A DNA stretch of 64,000 nucleotides, taken from the NCBI GenBank assembly GCA_031412335.1, contig JANOCT010000001.1:1-64000 (forward strand), read 5' to 3'. The number at the start of each line of letters is the position of its first letter. Position 1 is the first letter of the stretch. The notes under the pieces were generated by a model. The model made no database searches and was not told the DNA's origin. It saw only the letters and a list, made by a program, of their open reading frames with translations. Position numbers and translations under genes: made by a program. Below are positions 16,610 to 25,881 of this stretch, one piece after another. Source of the DNA: JBBQYA01 sp031412335. Lineage in GTDB: Bacteria > Bacteroidota > Bacteroidia > Sphingobacteriales > Sphingobacteriaceae.

Positions 16610-17494
16610 TTAATACGGCGCAACTGCTGCTCCATGCGTTTCTTTTGGTCGTATACTCATTACAGGAATGTATGAATGATTAATCATTTGCTGTGAGCTT
16701 GGACCCATAAATATTCCTGATAAATTTGCTTCTTGTTCGGTCATTATCACAATCATATCTGCATTTACTTTATTAGCATATCTTAGGGTAAGTTCGGTAA
16801 TATTATCTCCAACAAAAAAGTTAGTAACAACTTCCAATTTATCTTCCTCAATGTAATTCTTAACCTGTTCAGTTACGCGCATCAATCTGTTTTTCACTAC
16901 TTCATCATGAGATGTTGTAACTGTTACGATATGGACAGTACTATTAAAAAGTTTTGCCATTGCAATCGTATCATCGACTTTTTCGCGGGTTTCTCTTGAA
17001 TTATCAAGTGGAAGTACAATATTTTTAATACCACGATTTCCACTGTCTGAATGAACAGAAATTACTGGGCATTGAGACATACATGCCACTCGAAACGTAT
17101 TTGAACCTCCAACAAAATTTTCTGTAATGGTGCTTCCATGCGTTCCCATCAAAATCAAATCGGCCTTAATTTCTCTAGCTGACTCTACAATTTCTTTAAA
17201 AATCTTTCCTGACGTTTTTTTAAGCATCACATTTTGCGAATATTCTGATGAAAGACCCGCTGCAATTTCTTTTAAATCTTGATCAACTGAATTTTCAACA
17301 TTCTTTTGATCATCATCTGACTTAAAAAGTAAACGCTTTAATGAGGCCGAAAAGTTAGGAGTTTCGTGAACATGAAGCAGGTTTAAAGTAGCTTTAGTTT
17401 GTCTGGCAATGTATTTTGCATGTTCTAAAGCAATAAGTGAAGCGGGAGAGAAATCAATTGGAACAAGAATATTTTTAATGTTATCCAGATGCAT
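16610..17494 (-). CDS. Tandem universal stress protein
   Basis: A 294-residue protein with two UspA domains, about 1-145 and 150-285. The first has ILVPIDFSPASLIALEHAK and LILMGTHGS; the second has NIVLPLDNSRETREKV and a MIVIMTEQ region. The first domain keeps a GTHGS-x-type loop, suggesting nucleotide binding, whereas the second lacks an evident G-2x-G-9x-G(S/T) pattern. Cytoplasmic, stress-related. It is transcribed alone with 220 AT-rich bases upstream, in which I see no clear consensus promoter. Confidence 0.9.
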   Translation of the reverse strand: MHLDNIKNILVPIDFSPASLIALEHAKYIARQTKATLNLLHVHETPNFSASLKRLLFKSDDDQKNVENSVDQDLKEIAAGLSSEYSQNVMLKKTSGKIFKEIVESAREIKADLILMGTHGSTITENFVGGSNTFRVACMSQCPVISVHSDSGNRGIKNIVLPLDNSRETREKVDDTIAMAKLFNSTVHIVTVTTSHDEVVKNRLMRVTEQVKNYIEEDKLEVVTNFFVGDNITELTLRYANKVNADMIVIMTEQEANLSGIFMGPSSQQMINHSYIPVMSIRPKETHGAAVAPY

Positions 17495-17715
17495 AGTTTT
17501 TTTGTTAGTTGATGGCTAAAATACTAAAATTATAAAACATACAAAACGTTAATTGAAACATAAGCTTACATATGATTGGAAGTATTCTGAAGTAATCCTT
17601 TTTATGTAAAATGTTAATACTTGGATGTGAAAGTAATTTCTCTAAAGAATTTCTAAATATGAAAAATGTTTATTTGACTATTGATTGAAAATTATTTTGA
17701 AATTAAATATTATTC

Positions 17716-18912
17716 CTAAATATTTTGCGCTATTACAAACCCACTTGCCCAAGCCCATTCAAAATTATAGCCGCCCAGCCAACCTGTAACGTCTACACAT
17801 TCGCCACCAAAATATAGGCCTGGTATTTTTTTTGATTCTAAAGTTTTTGATGATAATTCATTTGTATCAATTCCACCACGCATAACTTCAGCCTTTTCAT
17901 AGCCTTTGTCTCCTGCCGGTGCAACTTCAAAGTAATGAATTAATTCGTTAATTAATTCTATTTGCACTTTTGATAAATCAGATACCGTTTGCGATAATGG
18001 TAAATTTGCAGCAAAACCCTCCAGAAATTTTTTAGGCAAATGATCTCCTAACACAGCATTCAAAGTTCTTTTTCCATTCTTTAGTTTTTCCTCACTAATT
18101 ATTTGATCTATAAATTGATCAGGTAGGAAATCTATATTAATTGTTTCACTTTGTTTCCAGTAAGAGGATATTTGTAAAACTGCAGGGCCACTTAAACCCC
18201 AATGCGTAAAAAGAATATTTTCATCAAAAGAAATATGTTCGTTAGAAACTCTGCAAAAAATGCTGATTCCAGAAAGCGATGCATACCAATCACGCTTATC
18301 AAATCCGATGGTAAGTGGAACTAAGGCCGGAAAAGTTTTGGTTACCGCTATTCCGAATTGTTTAGCAATTTGAAATGCAAAATCGGTTGCGCCCATTTTC
18401 GGAATTGGTAATCCTCCGGTGGTAATTACAATTTTAGGAACTGTAATTTCTTTTATTTCGCCTTTATTCAAATAATTAACTAAAAAATTAGCGTCTAGCT
18501 TTTTTATCGATTGTATTTCAGCATTGCATATTATTTCTTGATTTAAATCATGATTTAAACTTCCAAACATGGCAACTACATCTTTTGCATTTTTGCCATC
18601 TGGAAAAAGTTGACCAAGTGTTTTTTCCTTTCCACTTATTCCATTTACTTCAAAAAACGAAATCGTATCTGCTGATGACCATTGCGAAAATGCGGATTTG
18701 CTGAAATGTGGGTTTGCAGAAATGAAATTTTCACTTGAAACCTGAACGTTTGTATAATTACACCTTCCTCCTCCACTTATTAATATTTTTGATCCTATCT
18801 GAGAAGATTTTTCCAGAATCAATACTTTTTTTCCAAGATATCCTGCCTGAACACCAACCATTAAACCACAAGCACCTGCACCAATTATTACCGCATCGTA
18901 TTCCGAGTTCAT
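17716..18912 (-). CDS. BaiN/HI0933-type FAD-dependent flavoprotein
   Basis: A 398-residue flavoprotein. The N-terminal dinucleotide site is VIIGAGACGLMVGVQ (about residues 7-21), followed by ISGGGRCNYTN (46-56), a mark of the HI0933/BaiN group. Further family blocks are ITTGGLPIPKMGATDF and the C-terminal GLYFGGECVDVTGWLGGYNFEW (given in part). It is commonly named aminoacetone oxidase-like or NAD(P)/FAD-dependent oxidoreductase; the physiological substrate is not established. The frame starts with MNSEYDAV, matching the family start. It is followed 64 bases upstream by purE on the same strand. Confidence 0.9.
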   Translation of the reverse strand: MNSEYDAVIIGAGACGLMVGVQAGYLGKKVLILEKSSQIGSKILISGGGRCNYTNVQVSSENFISANPHFSKSAFSQWSSADTISFFEVNGISGKEKTLGQLFPDGKNAKDVVAMFGSLNHDLNQEIICNAEIQSIKKLDANFLVNYLNKGEIKEITVPKIVITTGGLPIPKMGATDFAFQIAKQFGIAVTKTFPALVPLTIGFDKRDWYASLSGISIFCRVSNEHISFDENILFTHWGLSGPAVLQISSYWKQSETINIDFLPDQFIDQIISEEKLKNGKRTLNAVLGDHLPKKFLEGFAANLPLSQTVSDLSKVQIELINELIHYFEVAPAGDKGYEKAEVMRGGIDTNELSSKTLESKKIPGLYFGGECVDVTGWLGGYNFEWAWASGFVIAQNI

Positions 18913-18976
18913 CTAATTTATTTAAGTTTTCATGGGTATTAGAAGTATAAATTTTTAAGAATTAATTTTTTACTCA

Positions 18977-19468
18977 TCAAGCATCCATTTCTTTAACACT
19001 TTCTAAAACCTTAGAAGCTAATTCTATTTTATAATTTTCCAATCTGATTCTTAAATCGTCGTTTGAAATTGCTATAATTTGTGCAGCCAGAATCCCAGCA
19101 TTTGTGGCTCCATTAAGTGCAACAGTTGCTACTGGTACACCTGCTGGCATTTGTAAAATTGAAAGTATAGAATCCCAACCATCTATCGAATTTGATGATT
19201 TTATCGGCACTCCTATCACAGGTAAAACCGTTAATGAAGCTACCATTCCAGGTAAATGAGCGGCACCACCGGCACCAGCAACAATAACTTTAAGGCCTCT
19301 TGTTACAGCACTTTTTGCATAATCAACCATTCTATCTGGAGTACGATGTGCGGAAACGATCGTTATTTCGAAATCAACTTTTAAGTGCGTAAGTATATCA
19401 GCTGCTTGTTGCATTATTGGCAAATCTGATTTACTGCCCATTATTATTCCAACTTTTGCGTTTGTCAT
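18977..19468 (-). CDS. purE: 5-(carboxyamino)imidazole ribonucleotide mutase
   Basis: A 163-residue class I PurE, which rearranges N5-CAIR to CAIR in purine synthesis. GSKSDLPIMQQAADIL (11-26) and the SAHRTPDRM active site (40-48) are intact, as is the GAGGAAHLPGM block. Its ATG overlaps the purK stop as ATGA, so the two genes are coupled, and the pair supplies the two-step bacterial route. Confidence 0.97.
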   Translation of the reverse strand: MTNAKVGIIMGSKSDLPIMQQAADILTHLKVDFEITIVSAHRTPDRMVDYAKSAVTRGLKVIVAGAGGAAHLPGMVASLTVLPVIGVPIKSSNSIDGWDSILSILQMPAGVPVATVALNGATNAGILAAQIIAISNDDLRIRLENYKIELASKVLESVKEMDA

Positions 19469-20589
19469 GCTTTTGCTTTTAAGGTATTTATAATATTTTC
19501 TGAAATTGTAATAGCTGTTTCTATTTCTGAATGTAAAGTAGTTATATGCCCCATTTTCCGATATGGTTTAGTTAATTTTTTTCCATATAAATGAATGTAA
19601 GACTGCTCCATATGCAAAACTTTTTCTAATCCATCATATTTTACATTTCCTTCATAACCATCTTCGCCTAATATATTTATGGAAACTGCAGGTGATAATA
19701 AGGTAGAAGCACCTAAAGGATAATCAGCAATAATTCGTAAAAGTTGTTCGTATTGCGATGTAATACAGGCTTCTATGGTATGGTGGCCACTATTATGCGG
19801 ACGAGGAGCAATTTCATTTACCAGCACATTTTCAAACTTATCTACAAAAAGCTCTACTGCTAAAAGTCCGACAAATTGCATTTTTTTTACCAAATCAATA
19901 GCAGTTGATATTGCTTTTTCCGAAATTTTAGATGATATTCTGGCAGGTACAATTAAAAATTCAACAATATTCTTTTCAGAGTTAAACTTCATTTCAACTG
20001 GATCATAAACTACGACCTCTCCGTTTTCCTTTCGTGCAACTAAAACTGATATTTCCATCGAAAAATCAATTAGTTCTTCTACGATAGATGGCTGATCAAA
20101 TAATAAAGGAAAATCTGCTTCTGACTTAATTTTTTGTACTCCTCTCCCATCATATCCACCTTTTCTAAGTTTTTGAATAAATGGAAATTCAATAGTTTTT
20201 GATTTAAGATCAGAACTATTTGCAGCAACAAAAAAATTAGCTGTTTGAATATTATTTTCCAAATAAAACTGCTTCTGTAAACCTTTGTCTTGTATTAATT
20301 TTAAATGTTGAGGATCAGGAATAATTTTCTTTCCTTCTTTTTGCAGTTGAATTAATGCGTCAACGTTCACATTTTCTATTTCTATGGTAATGATATCCAT
20401 TTTATGACCAAATGAATAAACATCATCATACGAATTCAAATTACCTACATAAAACTGTTGGCAAAACATTTTACATGGCGCATCTGGGTCTGGATCGAGG
20501 ATAGAAATATCTAAACCAAAATCCATAGCTGGCGAAAGTAACATTCTCCCCAATTGACCTCCACCTAAAACTCCTACTTTGAATGCCAT
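19465..20589 (-). CDS. purK: 5-(carboxyamino)imidazole ribonucleotide synthase
   Basis: Start taken at 20589 (MAFKVGVLGGGQLGRM); the 13 codons upstream do not fit the family. The product is 374 residues with an ATP-grasp fold. The N-terminal GGGQLGRML is at about 8-16. IQKLRKGGYDGRGV forms the ATP-binding part, and NEIAPRPHNSGHHTIEAC is the C-terminal ATP-grasp block. It makes N5-CAIR from AIR, bicarbonate and ATP. It is coupled to purE by a four-base overlap. YqgE lies just upstream on the same strand, 51 bases away. Confidence 0.96.
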   Translation of the reverse strand: MAFKVGVLGGGQLGRMLLSPAMDFGLDISILDPDPDAPCKMFCQQFYVGNLNSYDDVYSFGHKMDIITIEIENVNVDALIQLQKEGKKIIPDPQHLKLIQDKGLQKQFYLENNIQTANFFVAANSSDLKSKTIEFPFIQKLRKGGYDGRGVQKIKSEADFPLLFDQPSIVEELIDFSMEISVLVARKENGEVVVYDPVEMKFNSEKNIVEFLIVPARISSKISEKAISTAIDLVKKMQFVGLLAVELFVDKFENVLVNEIAPRPHNSGHHTIEACITSQYEQLLRIIADYPLGASTLLSPAVSINILGEDGYEGNVKYDGLEKVLHMEQSYIHLYGKKLTKPYRKMGHITTLHSEIETAITISENIINTLKAKA

Positions 20590-20640
20590 AATATATTGCT
20601 GGCTTTTTAATGTTGCTGCAAATATCAAAAAATTATTGGC

Positions 20641-21201
20641 TTAGTTGAGCCCGGGATCTTTTGGAAAATTTGCAATATGCCTAAATCGTTTGTCCATGCT
20701 TTCAACAACCTCCTTCCAAAGATTTTTAGCATCACCTTTATAAAAAACAAATTCAGGGTTTAAAGGGATTACAATCCACGAATTTTCTTGCATTTCAATA
20801 TCAAGTTGACCAGCTGACCAGCCAGTATATCCAATAAAATTTCGCGTTTCCATATTTTCACTAATTTCTTCAAATTCGTAATCTCCACTAAGCATAAAGA
20901 TATTGTCGTGTACCTTTTCGAAACTTAATTTGAAGTCTTCTATCATATTTTTAGATCTAATTAAAGATGTAATTCGCTCTAATTCAACTTGTCCACCACA
21001 ATAAACTTGATCTTTAACAATTGTATATGTATTTAAAAGCTTTTGCTTTTCTTTATCAATAGGATTGTTAAGAACTAAACCAAACGATCCTTCATCATCA
21101 TGCTCCAGCAATAAAATTACGCTTCTAATAAAGTTTTCATCCAACATAAATGGTTCGGAAACCAATATACAACCAGAATAAGGTAATAAATCACTTAACA
21201 T
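20641..21201 (-). CDS. YqgE/AlgH-family protein
   Basis: A 186-residue member of the YqgE/AlgH family. The family blocks are visible: GCILVSEPFMLDENFIRSVILL (given in part, about 10-31), GLVLNNPID (41-49), GGQVE (about 69), and YTGWSAGQLDIEM near 130. Soluble, cytoplasmic and of unknown function; AlgH is linked to alginate regulation in Pseudomonas, but that does not carry over here. Read just upstream of purK on the same strand. Confidence 0.92.
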   Translation of the reverse strand: MLSDLLPYSGCILVSEPFMLDENFIRSVILLLEHDDEGSFGLVLNNPIDKEKQKLLNTYTIVKDQVYCGGQVELERITSLIRSKNMIEDFKLSFEKVHDNIFMLSGDYEFEEISENMETRNFIGYTGWSAGQLDIEMQENSWIVIPLNPEFVFYKGDAKNLWKEVVESMDKRFRHIANFPKDPGLN

Positions 21202-21315
21202 TTTTCTGTTTTTAGGGTTATCAATAATAAGAATTCAAAAGCATATCGAAAAATTTTGGTAATAATATGAACAATGCCAGAAATGATGCTTTAATTTAAA
21301 TTTTAGAATTAGAAT

Positions 21316-21972
21316 ATGAGCAAACTAAGTAATGAGGATATCCAGAACCTGCGCGAAGATTATCAACATGCAGAACTAGATGAAAAAAGTGTTTCGATGA
21401 ATCCATTTGATCAATTTCATGATTGGTTTAGCGATTCATTGAAAGCAAATTTAAAAGAACCTAATGCAATGACTTTAGCAACTGTTGCATCGGATGGGTT
21501 TCCTTCGGCTCGAATTGTTTTGTTAAAAGGATTTGATGAAGATGGGTTTGTATTTTACACCAATTACGATAGTCGAAAAGGTAAAGAATTAATGCTCAAC
21601 AACAAAGCTGCATTGGTTTTTCATTGGGTTGAATTGGAGCGTCAAGTTCGGATAGAAGGATTAGTGATCAAGACTAGTCGTGAAACTTCTGAAAAATACT
21701 TTAAAACAAGACCTAGAAGCAGCCAATTAGGCGCATTATCATCGCCTCAGAGTTCTGTAATTAGTGATCGCTCTGTTCTTGAAATTAAAGCTGAAAAGAT
21801 GAAGGCAGCGTATTCAGATCTAGAAATTCCACTTCCGAAAAACTGGGGAGGATTTGTAGTTCAGCCCCGTAGAATCGAATTTTGGCAAGGAAGAAGAAGT
21901 AGACTACACGATCGGATTTTATATCAAAAAAATGAAACAGGTATTTGGGAAATTGTTCGATTAGCTCCTTAA
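21316..21972 (+). CDS. pdxH: Pyridoxamine 5'-phosphate oxidase
   Basis: A 218-residue PdxH, the FMN enzyme that makes PLP from PNP or PMP. The FMN/substrate blocks ATVASDGFPSARIVLLKGFD, YTNYDSRKG and LVFHWVELERQVRIEG are all present, and the C-terminal signature WGGFVVQPRRIEFWQGRRSRLHDR ends the protein. All binding positions look intact. It is monocistronic. A long AT-only inverted repeat lies just after the stop. Confidence 0.96.
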   Translation: MSKLSNEDIQNLREDYQHAELDEKSVSMNPFDQFHDWFSDSLKANLKEPNAMTLATVASDGFPSARIVLLKGFDEDGFVFYTNYDSRKGKELMLNNKAALVFHWVELERQVRIEGLVIKTSRETSEKYFKTRPRSSQLGALSSPQSSVISDRSVLEIKAEKMKAAYSDLEIPLPKNWGGFVVQPRRIEFWQGRRSRLHDRILYQKNETGIWEIVRLAP

Positions 21973-21988
21973 AAACACAAAAAAAACC

Positions 21989-22022
21989 AATTAAATGAAT
22001 TAAAACTACAATTCATTCAATT
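21989..22022. repeat. Long AT-rich inverted repeat after pdxH
   Basis: Arms of 13 bases with one mismatch: AATTaAATGAATT and AATTCATTcAATT, with an 8-base loop. No T tract follows, so a simple terminator role is doubtful. It could be a weak 3' hairpin or a site upstream of clpP. Confidence 0.4.
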
Positions 22023-22081
22023 TAGAAATAATAAACTTCACAAAAAATAATAATTTCGACAAAATTTAAGAATAAATAAAA

Positions 22082-22636
22082 ATGGAAAATAGCATTCAAT
22101 TAAAAGATCAAATAGATAATAAATTACTTGCAGAGCGAAAAGTATTTTTATGGGGAATGGTTAATGACGAATCTGCAAAAATGATTGTAGATCGATTATT
22201 TTATTTGGAATTGCATGAACCAGGTAAGGAAATTAAATTATTTATCAATAGTCCAGGCGGGTATGTAACTTCTGGTTTTGCAATTTACGATGCCATGAAC
22301 GCTATTTCATCTCCAGTTTCTACCATCTGTATGGGATTGGCTGCATCAATGGGTTCAATATTATTATCAGCCGGCGAAAAAGGTAAACGCTATATTTTTG
22401 AACATGGCAAAGTGATGATTCATCAACCAAGCGGAGGTGCTCAAGGTCCCTCGGCAGATATTGAGATTCAAGCTAGAGAAATAATAAAAACTAAAGAAAT
22501 AGGAGCAAAAATTCTTGCTGATAATTGCGGGCAATCTTTTGAAAAGGTTATGAAAGATTTCAATAGAGATTATTGGATGGATTCAAAAGAATCAATTGAT
22601 TATGGAATTGTAGACGGTGTGATGAAAGGAATTTAA
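22082..22636 (+). CDS. clpP: ClpP-like serine peptidase
   Basis: A 184-residue ClpP. The catalytic triad is intact: S89 (GLAASMGS), H114 (MIHQP) and D163 (NRDYWM), with the spacing of the E. coli enzyme. The SPGG oxyanion-hole region is at 57-60. Many Bacteroidota have two ClpP genes; this one lacks the usual partner gene clpX next to it and has a short N-terminus, so it may be the second paralogue. The interaction with ClpX/ClpA is inferred. It ends in a hairpin terminator. Confidence 0.9.
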   Translation: MENSIQLKDQIDNKLLAERKVFLWGMVNDESAKMIVDRLFYLELHEPGKEIKLFINSPGGYVTSGFAIYDAMNAISSPVSTICMGLAASMGSILLSAGEKGKRYIFEHGKVMIHQPSGGAQGPSADIEIQAREIIKTKEIGAKILADNCGQSFEKVMKDFNRDYWMDSKESIDYGIVDGVMKGI

Positions 22637-22660
22637 TTAATATTTTAGTAGATATTTTAA

Positions 22661-22690
22661 AAAAGCGAAAGTTAATTTTCGCTTTTTTTT
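22661..22690 (+). terminator. Rho-independent terminator
   Basis: AAAAGCGAAA, a short loop and TTTCGCTTTTTTTT form a stem with a T tract, 25 bases after the clpP stop. Confidence 0.85.
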
Positions 22691-22734
22691 ATGATTAAAT
22701 TTTATGATTTTGATAAATAAAAAATAGCTAGATC

Positions 22735-23973
22735 TTGCATTATCACTTCAGTTTTTATAGCTCCATTTTACTTATATTCTTTACTCAAGGAATCATATTC
22801 ACTTTTTTATTAGTTAAGCGAGGAATTTCAGAATTAGACAAATCAAGTGTTTTATTAGGTTTTTTTACGTTTTTGTGTAGTTTGTATATTTTACCTTGGA
22901 TGCTTGGTCACGCAGGTTGGTACAGTTTACAACCCTATCGTGATATCATGTTTTACCTTCCATTGCAACAGTTGTTTCTGATTGGGCCGGTTATATATTT
23001 TTACACAAAAAGTCTTTTATATCCTTCTTTTAAATTTAAACTAAAAGATTTTTTGCATTTAATTCCATTTTGTCTTTACTCAATTTATAGTTTAATAGTT
23101 TATGTAACCGACAAACTTGTTTTACATCAATACTATTTTTATTCCAATGGTCGAGATAAAGATTTAGACCCATGGTATCAGATTTCTGGTCTAGTTTCTA
23201 TGATTATCTATTTCCTACTTAGCATCAAAACCTATAATCAATATAAAAAAATGATTTTTGATAATTTGAGCTTTGCCGATTTAGTACTATTTGATTGGAT
23301 AAAGAAATATTTAATTGCCTTTTTGGGTATGCAATTTCTTAGAATCATATTTTTTTTAGTTTTTCCCGGTTGGGGAAATTTCATACAAAACTGGTGGTAT
23401 TTTCTTTTATTTTCTGCTCTATTTTATTATGTAGCCATCAGTAGTTTATTACAAAAAGGTATTAAAGTTTCTGCATATAATTTAAAACATTTTGAATCAA
23501 TAATTAAAAATCCTGTAACTATAGAACCAGTTGAAAGTTCAAATGTGATAGTGACTTCTAAAGTAATACTGGACAAAACAAATGATCAGAATTATATTGA
23601 TCCAACCGTATTAGAATTATGGAAAAATAAAATAGAAACTTTTATTGAATCTCAAAAATTGTTTCAAAATCCTTTATTAAATCTGAATGATGTTGCTTCT
23701 GGATTACAAACTCATCCTACTCAAATATCAAGAATGATCAATCAAGGATTTAAGATGAATTTTAATGATTTTATCAATAATTATAGAATTGAAGCTGTGA
23801 AAGAAATGTTGAAGAAAAATGAACAGAAAAGAAAAACATTACTTGGTATCGCATACGAAAGTGGTTTTAATTCTAAAACCACTTTCAATCGATCATTTAA
23901 AAAAAACACAAACACATCTCCCAAAAAATACATTGAAGAAATGGAAAGAAGTAAAAATCTTAATCAAAATTAA
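22735..23973 (+). CDS. Membrane-anchored AraC-family transcription regulator
   Basis: A 412-residue protein with an N-terminal membrane domain of about seven hydrophobic segments (residues 5-28, 38-60, 75-95, 105-125, 150-172, 190-215, 220-240). A soluble linker (about 245-300) and a C-terminal AraC HTH domain (about 305-405) follow, with NDVASGLQTHPTQISRMINQ and GIAYESGFNSKTTFNRSFKK. It starts at a TTG, because no in-frame ATG precedes the family N-terminus HYHFSFYSS. This layout is common in Bacteroidota. It probably senses an envelope or membrane signal. The serine hydrolase gene starts about 95 bases downstream on the same strand, so it may be a target. Confidence 0.85.
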   Translation: MHYHFSFYSSILLIFFTQGIIFTFLLVKRGISELDKSSVLLGFFTFLCSLYILPWMLGHAGWYSLQPYRDIMFYLPLQQLFLIGPVIYFYTKSLLYPSFKFKLKDFLHLIPFCLYSIYSLIVYVTDKLVLHQYYFYSNGRDKDLDPWYQISGLVSMIIYFLLSIKTYNQYKKMIFDNLSFADLVLFDWIKKYLIAFLGMQFLRIIFFLVFPGWGNFIQNWWYFLLFSALFYYVAISSLLQKGIKVSAYNLKHFESIIKNPVTIEPVESSNVIVTSKVILDKTNDQNYIDPTVLELWKNKIETFIESQKLFQNPLLNLNDVASGLQTHPTQISRMINQGFKMNFNDFINNYRIEAVKEMLKKNEQKRKTLLGIAYESGFNSKTTFNRSFKKNTNTSPKKYIEEMERSKNLNQN

Positions 23974-24069
23974 TTTTGGGTATTAAAATATGTTTCAAAT
24001 CAAGATTTGGAGCGACAGTTTAAGCCATTTGAAACATTTTTGTTGAATAAATTTGAAAAGCCAAAAATT

Positions 24070-25869
24070 ATGAAACAATTAATTCTCTTTATTTCCCTGA
24101 TTTTTATTTTTTATAACAACTTGTGCGCTCAATCGAAACAAGTACAAATTGAAAAAGTAGAAAATAATCTAATTCCTTTTGTTCCAATCAAAGGATTTGA
24201 AGGAATGAATATTTATGATCGAATGAAATACTACAATGTACTGGGTGTAAGTATTGCAGTGATTCATAATTACAAAATAGCTTGGGCAAAAGGATATGGA
24301 TATGCAGACACAGCTAAAAGATATTTGGTTAATCCTGAAACTATGTTTTCTGCAGGCTCGATTAGCAAATTTGTTGCTTCAGTTACAGCTTTAAAAATGG
24401 TTGAGGATGGTAAATTAAATTTAGATTCACCAATCAACAATTATTTAACATCTTGGAAAATAAAGGAAAATGATTTTACAAAAAGAAATCCTATCAATTT
24501 AAAAATGCTGCTTAGTCATACTGGCGGTATTTCTCAATCTTCCTTTTTTGGTTTTACTCCTGATAGAAAAACACTACCATCAATCCTTGACATTTTGAAT
24601 GGCGCACCAGGTTCTGATAATAATAGAATTGTTGTAAATAGTGAGCCAAAAAAAGAATTCAGGTATTCTGGAGGTGGATTAATGATTGCTCAAATGGCTA
24701 TGATGGATGTTTCAAAAAGAGATTTTGAAACCATAAATCAAGAAAAATTATTTAATGTTTTAGGAATGAAAAATTCCACTTTTCAACAACCATTATCAGC
24801 GAAATTCAAAAACCAAACCTCTTGGGGATATTCTTCGGCCCCGTGGTACAAAGGCATGCCATATATTTATCCGCAACAAGCTGCTGCTGGCTTATACTCT
24901 ACTCCTACTGATATTGCAAAGTTGTTTATTGATGTTCAAAAATCGATAAATGGGAAAGGAAAAATACTAAATAAAAGCACCGTTGAAAAAATGCTTACCT
25001 CACAAAGTAATGTTTCAGAAGGTGGATATAAGGAACAAATAGGAATTGGTCCTTTTCTTTTACAAAGAGCAGATAATATAGATAATGACGGAGTTTATTT
25101 TGAATTTACAGGAGTGAATGCTGGTTTTGTTGCTTATGCAATTGGAAGTATAGAAAATGGCAATGGAGCTGTAATCATGCTAAATACTGGAGACGATTTT
25201 AATGGTTTAGGAAAAGAAATAAGAAGATCAATTGCTAAATCATACAAATGGAAAAATTTTTTACCAGAAGAAGTTGTTCCAGTAATATTAACTGATGACC
25301 AACTAACTAATTTAACGGGTCGATATAAACGAAGTGAGGATGAAGTGATTTACATAAGAAAAGCAGGAAATTATTTAATTGAAAATATTAATCAAAGCAA
25401 TGATATTATTTGTGTTCCTATCTCTAAGGATTCTATTGTTTTTACTGATTTTAATATTAAGGGTAAATTTAATTTAGATAAAAATGGCAAAGCAATATCA
25501 TTACAATCCGAATATCAGAAAACGCCAATGATGAAAATGAAAGATGATGAATTTACTCCAACTGAACATTTATTAGCTGGAAAGTATGAAGAAGCGAAGA
25601 ATGGTTTTCGAAAAATGAATATGAATGAGTATCAACTTACGTATTTTGCTTATGATTTATTAAACAAAAAGCCAGTACAATTAGAAGCTACCAAAGCGAT
25701 TCTTGAACTTGCAGAAGAAATATTCCCAAATTCATCCATTGTTTATAACCGCTGGGGAAATTATTATTTCTTAGTAAAAAATAATGAATTAGCTAAAAGC
25801 AATTTTGAAAAAGCATTAAAATTAGATCCTCAAAATACAGAAGCAATAGAAATGTTATCTAAATTCTAA
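24070..25869 (+). CDS. Secreted serine hydrolase (class C beta-lactamase fold) with TPR-like tail
   Basis: Start at 24070 (MKQLILFISL), which opens a signal peptide ending near NLCAQS; the extended frame to 24007 starts at TTG and is unlikely. The product is 599 residues. The serine hydrolase core has the SxxK motif in SAGSISKFVAS (around residue 95), a YSGGG motif (near 200) and a distal region near 315-350. A DUF3471-like beta segment may follow (about 390-480). The last 90 residues contain helix pairs ending in a TPR-like repeat, NNELAKSNFEKALKLDPQN. Substrate unknown; family members include penicillin-binding proteins, esterases and peptidases. The AraC gene upstream may regulate it. Confidence 0.87.
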   Translation: MKQLILFISLIFIFYNNLCAQSKQVQIEKVENNLIPFVPIKGFEGMNIYDRMKYYNVLGVSIAVIHNYKIAWAKGYGYADTAKRYLVNPETMFSAGSISKFVASVTALKMVEDGKLNLDSPINNYLTSWKIKENDFTKRNPINLKMLLSHTGGISQSSFFGFTPDRKTLPSILDILNGAPGSDNNRIVVNSEPKKEFRYSGGGLMIAQMAMMDVSKRDFETINQEKLFNVLGMKNSTFQQPLSAKFKNQTSWGYSSAPWYKGMPYIYPQQAAAGLYSTPTDIAKLFIDVQKSINGKGKILNKSTVEKMLTSQSNVSEGGYKEQIGIGPFLLQRADNIDNDGVYFEFTGVNAGFVAYAIGSIENGNGAVIMLNTGDDFNGLGKEIRRSIAKSYKWKNFLPEEVVPVILTDDQLTNLTGRYKRSEDEVIYIRKAGNYLIENINQSNDIICVPISKDSIVFTDFNIKGKFNLDKNGKAISLQSEYQKTPMMKMKDDEFTPTEHLLAGKYEEAKNGFRKMNMNEYQLTYFAYDLLNKKPVQLEATKAILELAEEIFPNSSIVYNRWGNYYFLVKNNELAKSNFEKALKLDPQNTEAIEMLSKF

Positions 25870-25881
25870 AAAGTTTAAACA

